Shown here one piece after another: positions 1-6,127 of a stretch of 10,702 nucleotides of DNA. A program made the position numbers and the translations under genes. Origin of the DNA: Prevotellaceae bacterium. GTDB taxonomy: Bacteria; Bacteroidota; Bacteroidia; Bacteroidales; UBA932. The first letter of the stretch is position 1, and each line of letters begins with the position of its first letter. Where the stretch lies: NCBI GenBank assembly GCA_031285695.1, contig JAITVR010000226.1, forward strand, positions 1 to 10,702, read 5' to 3'. The notes beneath the pieces were generated by a model. That model worked only from the letters and a program-made list of their open reading frames with translations. It searched no databases and had not been told where the DNA came from.

Positions 1-465
1 AGCTTACGTGCTGCGCTTTTTGGCGAAAATAGTAATCAAAAATTTGCGCCGCACAAGTTGAATATAAACGGCGTAGCGCAAGGGAAATTAGTGGGCGGAA
101 ATCTTTCTATAATCTACAGTTTGCAAGGTACGCCGTATTCATTGTTGCCCGACAACGCCATTCTTTTTATCGAAGATTTGGACGAATATTTGTACCACAT
201 TGACCGCATGATGATGAACTTGGAGCTGAGCGGCGCGCTAAGAAAAATCAAAGGCGTGCTGGTGGGCGGCATGAGTGATATGCGAGATAATGCAATTCCT
301 TTCGGAAAAAATGCGCTTGAAATAATTCGCGAACATGCCGAAAAATTTAACATTCCTGTGGCGTTCAACTTTCCTGCAGGACATCAAAAACCTAATACAG
401 CATTGCGTTTAGGAGCAGAGATAAAGTTGGAAGTAAGGGAAGAATTTAGCACGCTAACTTATTAG
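1..465 (+). CDS. LD-carboxypeptidase (peptidase S66 family), C-terminal part
   Basis: This is the C-terminal 154 residues of a murein LD-carboxypeptidase / MccF-like serine peptidase. The reading frame is open from base 1, so the N-terminal half with the nucleophilic serine lies outside the window. Family members cut the L,D-bond that releases D-Ala from muropeptide tetrapeptides during cell-wall recycling, or cleave microcin C-like compounds. Two parts of the S66 Ser-Glu-His triad are visible: Glu in the FIEDLDEYLYHIDRM segment (codon 172-174) and His in FPAGHQKPN (codon 382-384). The GKLVGGNLS motif preceding them is also typical. The frame ends at TAG 463-465. A palindromic repeat starts at the next base and fills the gap to the convergent nitroreductase gene. 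The family call is firm; cytoplasmic recycling versus peptide immunity cannot be separated from this half. Confidence 0.9.
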   Translation, partial: SLRAALFGENSNQKFAPHKLNINGVAQGKLVGGNLSIIYSLQGTPYSLLPDNAILFIEDLDEYLYHIDRMMMNLELSGALRKIKGVLVGGMSDMRDNAIPFGKNALEIIREHAEKFNIPVAFNFPAGHQKPNTALRLGAEIKLEVREEFSTLTY

Positions 466-540
466 CTGGTAAAAGGTAGCACGGTAAAGGGTACACGGTG
501 AACACCTTTTCCACCCTTTTACCTTTTCACCTTTCACCGT
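466..540. repeat. Palindromic element with 7-9 bp GGT/ACC word repeats filling a convergent gap
   Basis: The left arm has five GGT triplets, starting at 468, 475, 483, 490 and 497 (spacing 7, 8, 7, 7). The right arm has five ACC triplets, starting at 504, 513, 521, 529 and 536 (spacing 9, 8, 8, 7). The arms can pair: GGTAAAGGGT (483-492) with ACCCTTTTACC (513-523, one bulge), and ACGGTGA (495-501) with TCACCGT (534-540). The element begins directly after one stop codon and ends directly before the stop codon of the facing gene. It could act as a bidirectional terminator, although no classical GC stem plus U-run is present. Periodicity and symmetry are seen; the function is inferred. Confidence 0.7.
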
Positions 541-1086
541 TTATTTATAGGAGTTGTACGACACAATTTCTTCCGTAGTTTTTCTAACTTTTGGTCGCAC
601 TTCGTTGGTGGTGGGGTAGCCTAAAGTAATGATGAGGTCAATGCGCTTGCCGCGCGGAACGCCGATTAGCTCGCGCACTTTTTTCTCGTTAAACCAACCC
701 AAAATGCAGGTGCCTAAACCCAAGTCGGCGGCTTGCAAGCACAGGTGTGCAGCGGCAATGCCGATGTCGTACATGGCGTAATTTTTTTCCTTGAGCACGC
801 TGCCAACGCTTGAGTTGAAATTTTTCGACTCGCGCACCATCACAATGTGCACGGGCGCTTGCTTGGTAAAGTGATTCATGTTGAGCGTGCGGCTTGCGGT
901 GGCATCGGCAATGGCGTTTTTTAGCGCAGCATCGGTAACGACAACGAAATGCCAGGGCTGCGCGTTGCAGGCCGATGGCGCAAGTCGCGCCGCTTCGAGG
1001 CAGGCCTCAATTTTTTCTTTTTCCACCAGCTGTGGCGTGTAGCCTCGCACGCTTTGGCGGCGCTGAACGAGCTTATCGAAATCCAT
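541..1086 (-). CDS. Nitroreductase family protein
   Basis: This 181-residue protein has the layout of a single-domain, FMN-dependent nitroreductase, a cytoplasmic flavoenzyme that uses NAD(P)H to reduce nitro compounds, quinones or flavins. The N-terminal RRQSVRGYTP (residues 9-18) is the usual phosphate-contacting Arg segment. SACNAQPWHFVVV (38-50) matches the family's conserved PSxxNxQPW region. DIGIAAAHLCLQAADLGLGT (107-126) is the helix and glycine turn near the flavin, and LIITLGYP (151-158) is the usual C-terminal strand. The length is at the short end for the family, and such proteins normally form domain-swapped dimers. The ATG at 1084-1086 is supported by homology starting immediately (MDFDKLVQRRQSVR). 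The gene converges on the LD-carboxypeptidase and diverges from the WbqC-like gene. No TAnnTTTG element was found for it in the 132-bp upstream gap. The physiological substrate cannot be assigned. Confidence 0.93.
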   Translation of the reverse strand: MDFDKLVQRRQSVRGYTPQLVEKEKIEACLEAARLAPSACNAQPWHFVVVTDAALKNAIADATASRTLNMNHFTKQAPVHIVMVRESKNFNSSVGSVLKEKNYAMYDIGIAAAHLCLQAADLGLGTCILGWFNEKKVRELIGVPRGKRIDLIITLGYPTTNEVRPKVRKTTEEIVSYNSYK

Positions 1087-1101
1087 AATGGTAAAATTTT
1101 G

Positions 1102-1109
1102 TACTTTTG
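1102..1109 (+). promoter_or_regulatory. Candidate -7 promoter element TACTTTTG
   Basis: This exact match to the Bacteroidota -7 consensus TAnnTTTG faces the WbqC-like gene. I saw no clear -33 TTTG partner. If it is used, transcription would start near 1116 and the 65-bp hairpin element and heptad tract would both lie in a leader of about 100 nt. An 8-bp motif with two free positions can arise by chance. Confidence 0.35.
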
Positions 1110-1117
1110 TTTTTTGT

Positions 1118-1182
1118 TGTCATTGCGGGCTTGACCCGCAATCCCCCAAATCGGGAGATTCCGCGTCAGGCGCGGAATGACA
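1118..1182. repeat. 65-bp compound-hairpin repeat (TGTCATT...AATGACA)
   Basis: The element is bounded by perfect 7-bp inverted ends, TGTCATT (1118-1124) and AATGACA (1176-1182). Inside are two perfect 8-bp hairpins with 5-nt loops: ATTGCGGG/CCCGCAAT (1122-1129 and 1135-1142) and ATTCCGCG/CGCGGAAT (1158-1165 and 1171-1178). A short CCC/GGG pairing lies between them. It is much more GC-rich than the surrounding gap. Similar words (CATTGCGGGCTTGACCCGCAAT, CGCGTCAGGCGCGGAATGAC-like) recur as dispersed intergenic repeats in many bacterial genomes from my recollection, which suggests a small non-autonomous or REP/MITE-like element. No coding capacity is visible. Confidence 0.8.
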
Positions 1183-1188
1183 GTTGGT

Positions 1189-1230
1189 ATTTGAAATTTG
1201 CAATTTGGAATCTGAAACTTGGAATTAATT
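1189..1230. repeat. Degenerate heptad tandem repeat (ATTTGRA-like), six units
   Basis: Six consecutive 7-bp units run from 1189 to 1230 with consensus close to ATTTGGA. The first three are ATTTGAA, ATTTGCA and ATTTGGA; the fourth and fifth differ at one or two positions and the sixth is degraded. The tract has no inverted partner arm, unlike the other short-word repeats in the window. It overlaps the start of the WbqC-like gene: the fifth unit (1217-1223) contains its TTG start codon, and a GGA from the third unit sits 9 nt upstream. Confidence 0.75.
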
Positions 1231-1857
1231 TTATCCTCCGCCTACTTCGCTCCGGTGCAGTATTTTTGTCATTTGGCTTGCGCCGAAAATATTTACCTTG
1301 AGGCGCACGAGCACTACCAAAAGCAAACCTACCGCACGCGCTGCAACATTGCCGAAAGCCACGGTGCGCTTACGCTGAGCGTGCCTGTGGAAAAGGTGCA
1401 TGGCGAAAAAATGCTTATTCGTGATGTGCGCATTGACTACTCCATGCCGTGGCAGCATGTGCACCGCCGCGCGCTGATTACGGCCTACAACTCCTCGCCT
1501 TTTTTCATGTACTACGCCGACGAAATTCTTCCATTTTTCGAGCGGCGCGAAATATTTTTATTTGACCTAAACCTAAAAATAACGCAATGTTTATGCGATA
1601 TTTTGGGCATTCGCACCAATATTTTATTAACCGAAAAGTACAAACTTTTTGAAAACAATCCGCTTGATTTTCGTCAGAGCATAAGCCCAAAGTTAGCGCA
1701 ACAAAAAGCGGATAAAAATTTTTATCCGCAGGAATATTTTCAAGTTTTTGCGCACAAGCTGGGCTTTTTGCCCAACCTCAGCATTCTCGATTTACTTTTC
1801 AACGAAGGCCCTGAAGCCCTTTCTGTGCTTAAAATCTCCAGCCAAACGTTACCATAA
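1219..1857 (+). CDS. WbqC-like family protein
   Basis: This 212-residue protein resembles the WbqC-like family (PF08889 type), often found in Bacteroidota and in some O-antigen or sugar-modification loci; its biochemical role is poorly defined. The characteristic N-terminus SSAYFAPVQYFCHL (residues 6-19) is followed by EHYQKQTYRTRCNI and a GALTLSVPVEK segment (near 50-59). The central PWQHVHRRALITAYNSSPFF (78-97) and the FFERREIFLFDLNL segment are also typical. An in-frame TGA at 1213-1215 blocks any longer form and the next in-frame ATG is about 65 codons in, so TTG at 1219-1221 is the only start that keeps the conserved N-terminus. That TTG lies inside a heptad repeat. The last 29 bp overlap the 3' end of the convergent outer-membrane protein gene, so neither gene can have a private terminator there. 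Confidence 0.87.
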   Translation: MELILSSAYFAPVQYFCHLACAENIYLEAHEHYQKQTYRTRCNIAESHGALTLSVPVEKVHGEKMLIRDVRIDYSMPWQHVHRRALITAYNSSPFFMYYADEILPFFERREIFLFDLNLKITQCLCDILGIRTNILLTEKYKLFENNPLDFRQSISPKLAQQKADKNFYPQEYFQVFAHKLGFLPNLSILDLLFNEGPEALSVLKISSQTLP

Positions 1858-3349
1858 AGTTGCCTTGAACTATATCGTGCGTTATTTCTCCCGAATTATA
1901 AACATCATCGAAGTAGAATAAGTACTCTCTGTCCTTTTGCATTAGGCGCGAGTAGGTGAAGTCAACGTAGCTGCTTGCGCCTTGAATGCCGACTCCGAAT
2001 GAGGCAATGTGCGTATCGCCTTTGCCCTTGCCTGCGCTTGCCATGTAGGGATTTTCGTAGAGAGCATAGCCGCCGCGAAAGGCAAATTTGTTGTAGTTCA
2101 ACTCACCGCCCACGCGAAGGTTGTTCGTGCTTTTATAGTAGGTGGTAATATTTTGGTTGGCGTCACGAAAATCCATGTTGCCGCTATTGCTGTTGGTACG
2201 CATTTTCATTTTGCTGTAGTCCACATTTTCGTAGTCCACGCTAAGCGTGCCGCGTAGCTTCGAGCCTTGCGAGCCAAAAGTGTACGCTGCGCCAAGCATG
2301 TACTTAAAAGGAGTTTGCAGGTCGTAACCCGTTTCACCTTCTTCCGAGTCATAAAGGTATTCAGGGGTGTCATTGTCAAAAAATGTTGATTCAAGCTCCC
2401 ATTCCCACTCGTCGTTCATGTTAATAAACGTGGGTGTGTGAATGGCTGCGCCAATGCGCAAGCCTGTCAAAAAATCGGAGTAAACAAAGGGGCGTGCGAT
2501 AAAACCAGCCTTAAAGTTGTAGCCCGTGCCGCTTTGGCGGTATGTTTGGTCGTAGAAAAAACCATCGTAAGGTGCATTCTCGTCAACGTTGAGCATGTTT
2601 CTGTTTTCATCGGTCAAATCTTTTGAGTACGATATGTTTTGTATTCCCACCGTAAGCCCAAAGTAAAATATGTGCGAAATGTTTCCGCCAAGGCTAAAAT
2701 CAAATTCGCGAATGCTGCCCCAAGTTTCCGCATTGCGGCGGTCTTCGGTATCGTTGCCGCGAAGGTCATAAGAGGGAATGTATCCCCCATTGATAGTATC
2801 ATCGTCTATTATCCAGGTCTCATATGCAAGCGATTGCTCACCTTTAGGGTATTCGGGTGTTCCGTACGCATTGGCAAGGTCGGCAAAGTACGCCAAGTAC
2901 GAACCTCCCTCGCTTACCGGACTACCTTGCACCGCAGTTCGCCCTGAAAAGGTGTTGTATCGGCTTGAGGAAATTCCCAAGTTGATGTTTACCAAACCCT
3001 CGTTTTGGTGAAGGTTTATAACGCCAATTCCCGCAATATTCGAAAGTCCGAACGAATAGCGGTCATCGCTTGTGTTGTTGCCCATGTAGCTCGATGCTTG
3101 GCTTGAGTACATGAGGTTAGGCGTAAGCGTAAATTCGCCCGAGCGGTACACGCCAATACCGGCAGGGTTAAACGCCATGGTGGTGGCATCGCCGCCCAGC
3201 GCCGTGAATGCGCCGCCCATGGCGCTGAAACGTGCCGTGCCCGCGTGATACAAGCGTGAATATCGAAGCGCCTCTACCTCGTTTTGTGCCACCGCTGTGG
3301 CGGAAAATATAGTGCTTGCGCACAAAAAAAGAAAAATTGTTTTTTTCAT
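1829..3349 (-). CDS. FadL/OMPP1-type outer-membrane beta-barrel protein
   Basis: This 506-residue precursor has a signal peptide (residues 1-21, lysines then a hydrophobic stretch ending ATAVAQ) and then the signature of the OMPP1/FadL/TodX family: GTARFSAMGGAFTALGG (about 38-54) and MAFNPAGIGVYRSG (58-71). The rest alternates short amphipathic strands and polar turns rich in Tyr, Asn, Asp and Gly, as expected of a beta-barrel, and it ends in WRF, the C-terminal aromatic signal recognised by the BAM machinery. FadL-type barrels import hydrophobic molecules such as long-chain fatty acids. Bacteroidota copies are often labelled hemin receptor or hydrocarbon transport, without proof in most cases. 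It is the second gene of a probable operon, 20 bp after the SR/WGY-rich protein gene. The substrate is unknown. Confidence 0.88.
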   Translation of the reverse strand: MKKTIFLFLCASTIFSATAVAQNEVEALRYSRLYHAGTARFSAMGGAFTALGGDATTMAFNPAGIGVYRSGEFTLTPNLMYSSQASSYMGNNTSDDRYSFGLSNIAGIGVINLHQNEGLVNINLGISSSRYNTFSGRTAVQGSPVSEGGSYLAYFADLANAYGTPEYPKGEQSLAYETWIIDDDTINGGYIPSYDLRGNDTEDRRNAETWGSIREFDFSLGGNISHIFYFGLTVGIQNISYSKDLTDENRNMLNVDENAPYDGFFYDQTYRQSGTGYNFKAGFIARPFVYSDFLTGLRIGAAIHTPTFINMNDEWEWELESTFFDNDTPEYLYDSEEGETGYDLQTPFKYMLGAAYTFGSQGSKLRGTLSVDYENVDYSKMKMRTNSNSGNMDFRDANQNITTYYKSTNNLRVGGELNYNKFAFRGGYALYENPYMASAGKGKGDTHIASFGVGIQGASSYVDFTYSRLMQKDREYLFYFDDVYNSGEITHDIVQGNFMVTFGWRF

Positions 3350-3369
3350 AACCTTTTGTAAAAAAATAT

Positions 3370-4452
3370 CTACCTGCCTGAACCTCTACGTCCGCCACCG
3401 CTGCTGCTTCCGCCGCTGCTTCGGCTTGAGCCCGATGACCTTGATGAGCTACTTGAACCGGAGCTGTAGCTAGAACTTGAGTTTGAAGAGCTCGACCTTG
3501 AGCTGCTGTAATTTGAAGAAGAATTGCTTGAGCCATAATCCGAAGACCTTGACCTTGAAGAGTTGTAGCTCGAAGAATTGTCAGAGCTGCTGCTTTGTTG
3601 CGGTGCAGTGTAGGTGCTGCTTGAGCGTCCGCTGCTGCTGGTTACTCGGCTACTCGTTCTGTTACTTGTCCTGCTTGACGACGAGCGTAAATTGCCGGCA
3701 GCAGGCATGTTCATTGTGCGCTGCGAGTAGCTACTGCCGCTGCTGCGCCCATTGGTAGTGCGCCTGTTGGTGTAGCCCGTGCCGCTGTTAGTCCCCGATG
3801 TGCGACCATAATTCGGCTTGCTGTGATTGTAGACGTACGAAGGCCTATAATGATTGTGATGATGCCCGCCCCAACCATAGTAGTGGCTGTGATGGTTCCA
3901 ACCGTAGTACGGATAATTCCAACCGTAACCATAGTACGGGTAGCCCCAGCCGTAGTAGGGCGAACTCCAACCCACGCTCCAACCCCACCGATTGTTGTAG
4001 CTTACGCCCCAGCTCGGGTAGTAGCCGTAGTCCCAAAACGGGTCGTAGTAGTAGGGCTCACGGGCAAGTATCACGTACGTTGGGTCATCGTAGCGCAGGC
4101 GCTCGGCGTAGCTTTCGCGCTCCTCGTACTCCTCCTCTTGGGGCTCGTAGCCTTCCGAGTTATCCGAAATTTCGTAAATACCGCGGTAGCCGCGATGGTC
4201 GGTAGTGTCGGTGTTGCTCCACGTTTCCGTGTAGCTTTCCGCCTCTGCGGCTTGAAGAACACGCTGTGCAGCACGAATGCTATCCTGGTACGCCCTTATC
4301 AGCGCATTTTGCTTGTCAATTTCCTTTTGCTTTTTGGGGCTAAAGTAAATATCGTCCTGCGCTTGAGCAGCGTGAACAAGTCCGCACAGCAGCGCAGCGC
4401 ACAACGCTGCCGCGCGCAGCGTGCCGGTCAAAAAAGTGTGTAAGTTTGCCAT
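3370..4452 (-). CDS. Secreted low-complexity protein, Tyr/Trp/Gly-rich then Ser/Arg-rich
   Basis: I do not recognise a characterised function; similar proteins occur as hypotheticals in Bacteroidales, sometimes labelled vitellogenin-like because of serine runs. The 360 residues fall into blocks. A signal peptide (1-31) ends AHAAQA before QDD. A short charged helix (about 38-70) follows, then an acidic stretch (about 75-120, containing EPQEEEYEERE). Residues 133-210 are rich in Tyr, Trp and Gly with repeated PYYGWG-like units and a His cluster (HHSHYY, GGHHHNHY). The tail (216-360) is almost entirely Ser, Arg, Gly, Asn and Thr, ending GGGRRGSGR. Serine codons mix AGC with TCN forms, so the tail is kept at protein level rather than being a fresh DNA repeat. 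I chose ATG 4450-4452 because it starts the signal peptide; the frame stays open to 4602, but that extension runs into the divergent proS and would bury the signal. It is probably the first gene of an operon with the outer-membrane barrel. Confidence 0.8.
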   Translation of the reverse strand: MANLHTFLTGTLRAAALCAALLCGLVHAAQAQDDIYFSPKKQKEIDKQNALIRAYQDSIRAAQRVLQAAEAESYTETWSNTDTTDHRGYRGIYEISDNSEGYEPQEEEYEERESYAERLRYDDPTYVILAREPYYYDPFWDYGYYPSWGVSYNNRWGWSVGWSSPYYGWGYPYYGYGWNYPYYGWNHHSHYYGWGGHHHNHYRPSYVYNHSKPNYGRTSGTNSGTGYTNRRTTNGRSSGSSYSQRTMNMPAAGNLRSSSSRTSNRTSSRVTSSSGRSSSTYTAPQQSSSSDNSSSYNSSRSRSSDYGSSNSSSNYSSSRSSSSNSSSSYSSGSSSSSRSSGSSRSSGGSSSGGGRRGSGR

Positions 4453-4473
4453 ATTCTTTTCGCAAAAAATTGT

Positions 4474-4481
4474 TATCTTTG
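4474..4481 (+). promoter_or_regulatory. Candidate -7 promoter element TATCTTTG for proS
   Basis: This exact match to TAnnTTTG lies in the 130-bp gap between the divergent SR-rich gene and proS. A TTTG occurs upstream at 4445-4448, but the 25-bp spacing exceeds the usual 19-21. Use of this site would give proS a leader of about 95 nt. On the other strand only a near match exists (TA-N3-TTTG, 4551-4559), which could serve the SR-rich operon. Confidence 0.35.
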
Positions 4482-4582
4482 TTGCTTGTTCGCGTTGAGG
4501 GTCAAAACACAACATCAACGCTAATGTAAATGTACGGTTTTTTTGGTAAACAAACAATAAAAAATTCTTATAAAATATAAAA

Positions 4583-6055
4583 ATGGCAAAAGAGGTAACC
4601 AATAGGGCGGATAACTACTCGCAGTGGTACAACGATTTAGTGGTAAAAGCGGGCTTGGCCGAAAATTCGGCGGTGCGCGGCTGCATGGTCATTAAGCCGT
4701 ACGGATACGCCATTTGGGAAAAAATTCAGGCGCAGCTCGACAAAATGTTTAAGGAAACGGGGCACGTTAACGCCTATTTTCCGCTGTTTATTCCCAAGTC
4801 TTTTTTGAGCAAAGAGGCCGAACACGTTGAGGGTTTTGCCAAAGAGTGCGCCGTGGTTACGCACCACCGCCTGATGAACGACCCCAACGGAAAGGGCGTG
4901 GTGGTTGACCCCGAGGCAAAGTTGGAGGAGGAATTAATTGTTCGTCCAACCTCGGAAACCATTATTTGGAACACGTACAAAGGTTGGATACAGTCGTACC
5001 GCGATTTGCCGATTTTGGTAAACCAGTGGGCAAATGTGGTGCGCTGGGAAATGCGCACGCGCCTGTTTTTGAGCACGGCAGAATTCCTTTGGCAGGAGGG
5101 GCACACGGCGCATGCCACGCGCGAGGAAGCGATTGAGGAAACCGAAAAAATGATAAACGTGTACCAAAAATTTGCCGAAGAATTTTTGGCCGTGCCCGTT
5201 TTGGTGGGCAAAAAAACCGCAAGCGAACGCTTTGCCGGCGCCGAAGATACCTACTGCATTGAAGCCATGATGCAGGACGGAAAGGCGCTGCAAGCGGGCA
5301 CCTCGCACTTTTTGGGACAAAATTTTGCGAAAGCTTTTGAGGTAACTTATTTGAGTAAGGAAGGAAAGCAAGAATTTGTTTGGGCCAGCTCATGGGGCGT
5401 TTCTACGCGCTTAATGGGCGCGCTCATTATGGCGCACAGCGATGATAATGGACTGGTGCTGCCGCCCGTGCTGGCGCCCATTCAGGTGGTAATTGTGCCT
5501 ATATATAAAGGTGCGGAAGAGCTGGAAAAAATTTCGGCGAAAGCGAACGAAATTAAAGCACATCTTGCAGCTCGCGGCATCAGCGTAAAGTACGATGACA
5601 GCGATAACGTGCGCTCCGGTTTTAAGTTTGCCGAGTATGAGCTTAAAGGCGTTCCGGTGCGCTTGGCTATTGGCCCGCGCGATATGCAAAACGGTACGGT
5701 GGAAGTTGCCCGCCGCGATACGCTGACCAAGGAAATGAAGCCGCAGGAAGGAATTGTGGAGTATGTGGAAAGCTTGCTGAAGGAAATTCAGTCAACAATC
5801 TTTGCGAAAGCAGAAAAATTCCGCACCGAGAACACCTTTGAAGTCGATACCTACGAGCAGTTTAAGGAGCAAATTGAAAAGGGTGGATTTATAATGGCGC
5901 ACTGGGACGGCACGCCCGAAACCGAGGAAAAAATTAAGGAGGAAACCAAGGCCACCATTCGCTGCATTCCGCTTGGCGGAAAAATGGAAGCCGGCAAATG
6001 TATGGTTACCGGAAAGCCCTCGGCGCAAAGAGTGGTGTTTGCAAGGTCGTACTAA
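4583..6055 (+). CDS. proS: Prolyl-tRNA synthetase, archaeal/eukaryotic-type (class 3)
   Basis: This 490-residue cytoplasmic class II aminoacyl-tRNA synthetase charges tRNA(Pro) with proline. It is the short form without the INS editing insertion of the E. coli-type enzyme. A motif 1 region covers about residues 39-70 ([16 protein letters not shown], then FPLFIP). RPTSET (121-126) is followed by motif 2, RWEMRTR (154-160) and FLWQEGHT (168-175). [15 protein letters not shown] lies at 238-252, and motif 3, [18 protein letters not shown], at about 274-291. An anticodon-binding domain runs from about 298. A C-terminal domain ends in Tyr (ARSY), the conserved terminal residue of this class. Three of the four usual zinc cysteines of that last domain appear replaced (HWDGTPET where WCGxxxC is common, and KCMVTGK where CxxC is common). 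The ATG at 4583 begins directly with family sequence. A strong palindrome follows the stop codon. Confidence 0.97.
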   Translation: MAKEVTNRADNYSQWYNDLVVKAGLAENSAVRGCMVIKPYGYAIWEKIQAQLDKMFKETGHVNAYFPLFIPKSFLSKEAEHVEGFAKECAVVTHHRLMNDPNGKGVVVDPEAKLEEELIVRPTSETIIWNTYKGWIQSYRDLPILVNQWANVVRWEMRTRLFLSTAEFLWQEGHTAHATREEAIEETEKMINVYQKFAEEFLAVPVLVGKKTASERFAGAEDTYCIEAMMQDGKALQAGTSHFLGQNFAKAFEVTYLSKEGKQEFVWASSWGVSTRLMGALIMAHSDDNGLVLPPVLAPIQVVIVPIYKGAEELEKISAKANEIKAHLAARGISVKYDDSDNVRSGFKFAEYELKGVPVRLAIGPRDMQNGTVEVARRDTLTKEMKPQEGIVEYVESLLKEIQSTIFAKAEKFRTENTFEVDTYEQFKEQIEKGGFIMAHWDGTPETEEKIKEETKATIRCIPLGGKMEAGKCMVTGKPSAQRVVFARSY

Positions 6056-6066
6056 AGAAATTTAAT

Positions 6067-6121
6067 GATTCGAAGATTCAAAATTCAAAAATTGAATCTT
6101 TGAATTTTGAATCTTTGAATT
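6067..6121. repeat. AT-rich palindrome with 7-8 bp word repeat and 22-bp stem after proS
   Basis: The arms 6068-6089 and 6099-6120 form a 22-bp stem with one G/T mismatch (G-U in RNA) around a 9-nt loop. The inner 17 bp, AAGATTCAAAATTCAAA (6073-6089), are perfectly complementary to 6099-6115. The arms consist of ATTC/GAAT words spaced 8, 7 and 8, 7, 8 bp. The right side contains an exact 15-bp tandem duplication, TTGAATCTTTGAATT, at 6092-6106 and 6107-6121. The element fills most of the 72-bp gap between proS and the GH19 gene and ends 6 bp before the GH19 start codon. A T-run (6120-6124) follows the stem, so it may terminate proS transcription. Confidence 0.85.
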
Positions 6122-6127
6122 TTTCCA

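Noticed and set aside
1118..1182. A riboswitch, tRNA or other structured RNA gene at the compound hairpin
   Set aside because: There is no cloverleaf, no anticodon arm and no conserved riboswitch core. The perfect inverted ends and modular hairpins fit a dispersed repeat better.
3370..3780. Recent microsatellite expansion encoding the serine-rich tail
   Set aside because: Serine codons are a mixture of AGC and several TCN forms without a constant DNA period, so the low complexity is at the protein level.
3823..4443. A 206-codon plus-strand frame antisense to the SR/WGY-rich gene
   Set aside because: Its Val/Pro/Arg-rich translation is what the complement of Tyr/Trp/Gly and Arg codons gives. 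There is no signal or family resemblance and no start context.
4453..4602. N-terminal extension of the SR/WGY-rich protein up to 4602
   Set aside because: It would place 50 residues before a clear signal peptide and overlap the start of proS on the other strand. The ATG at 4450-4452 fits better.
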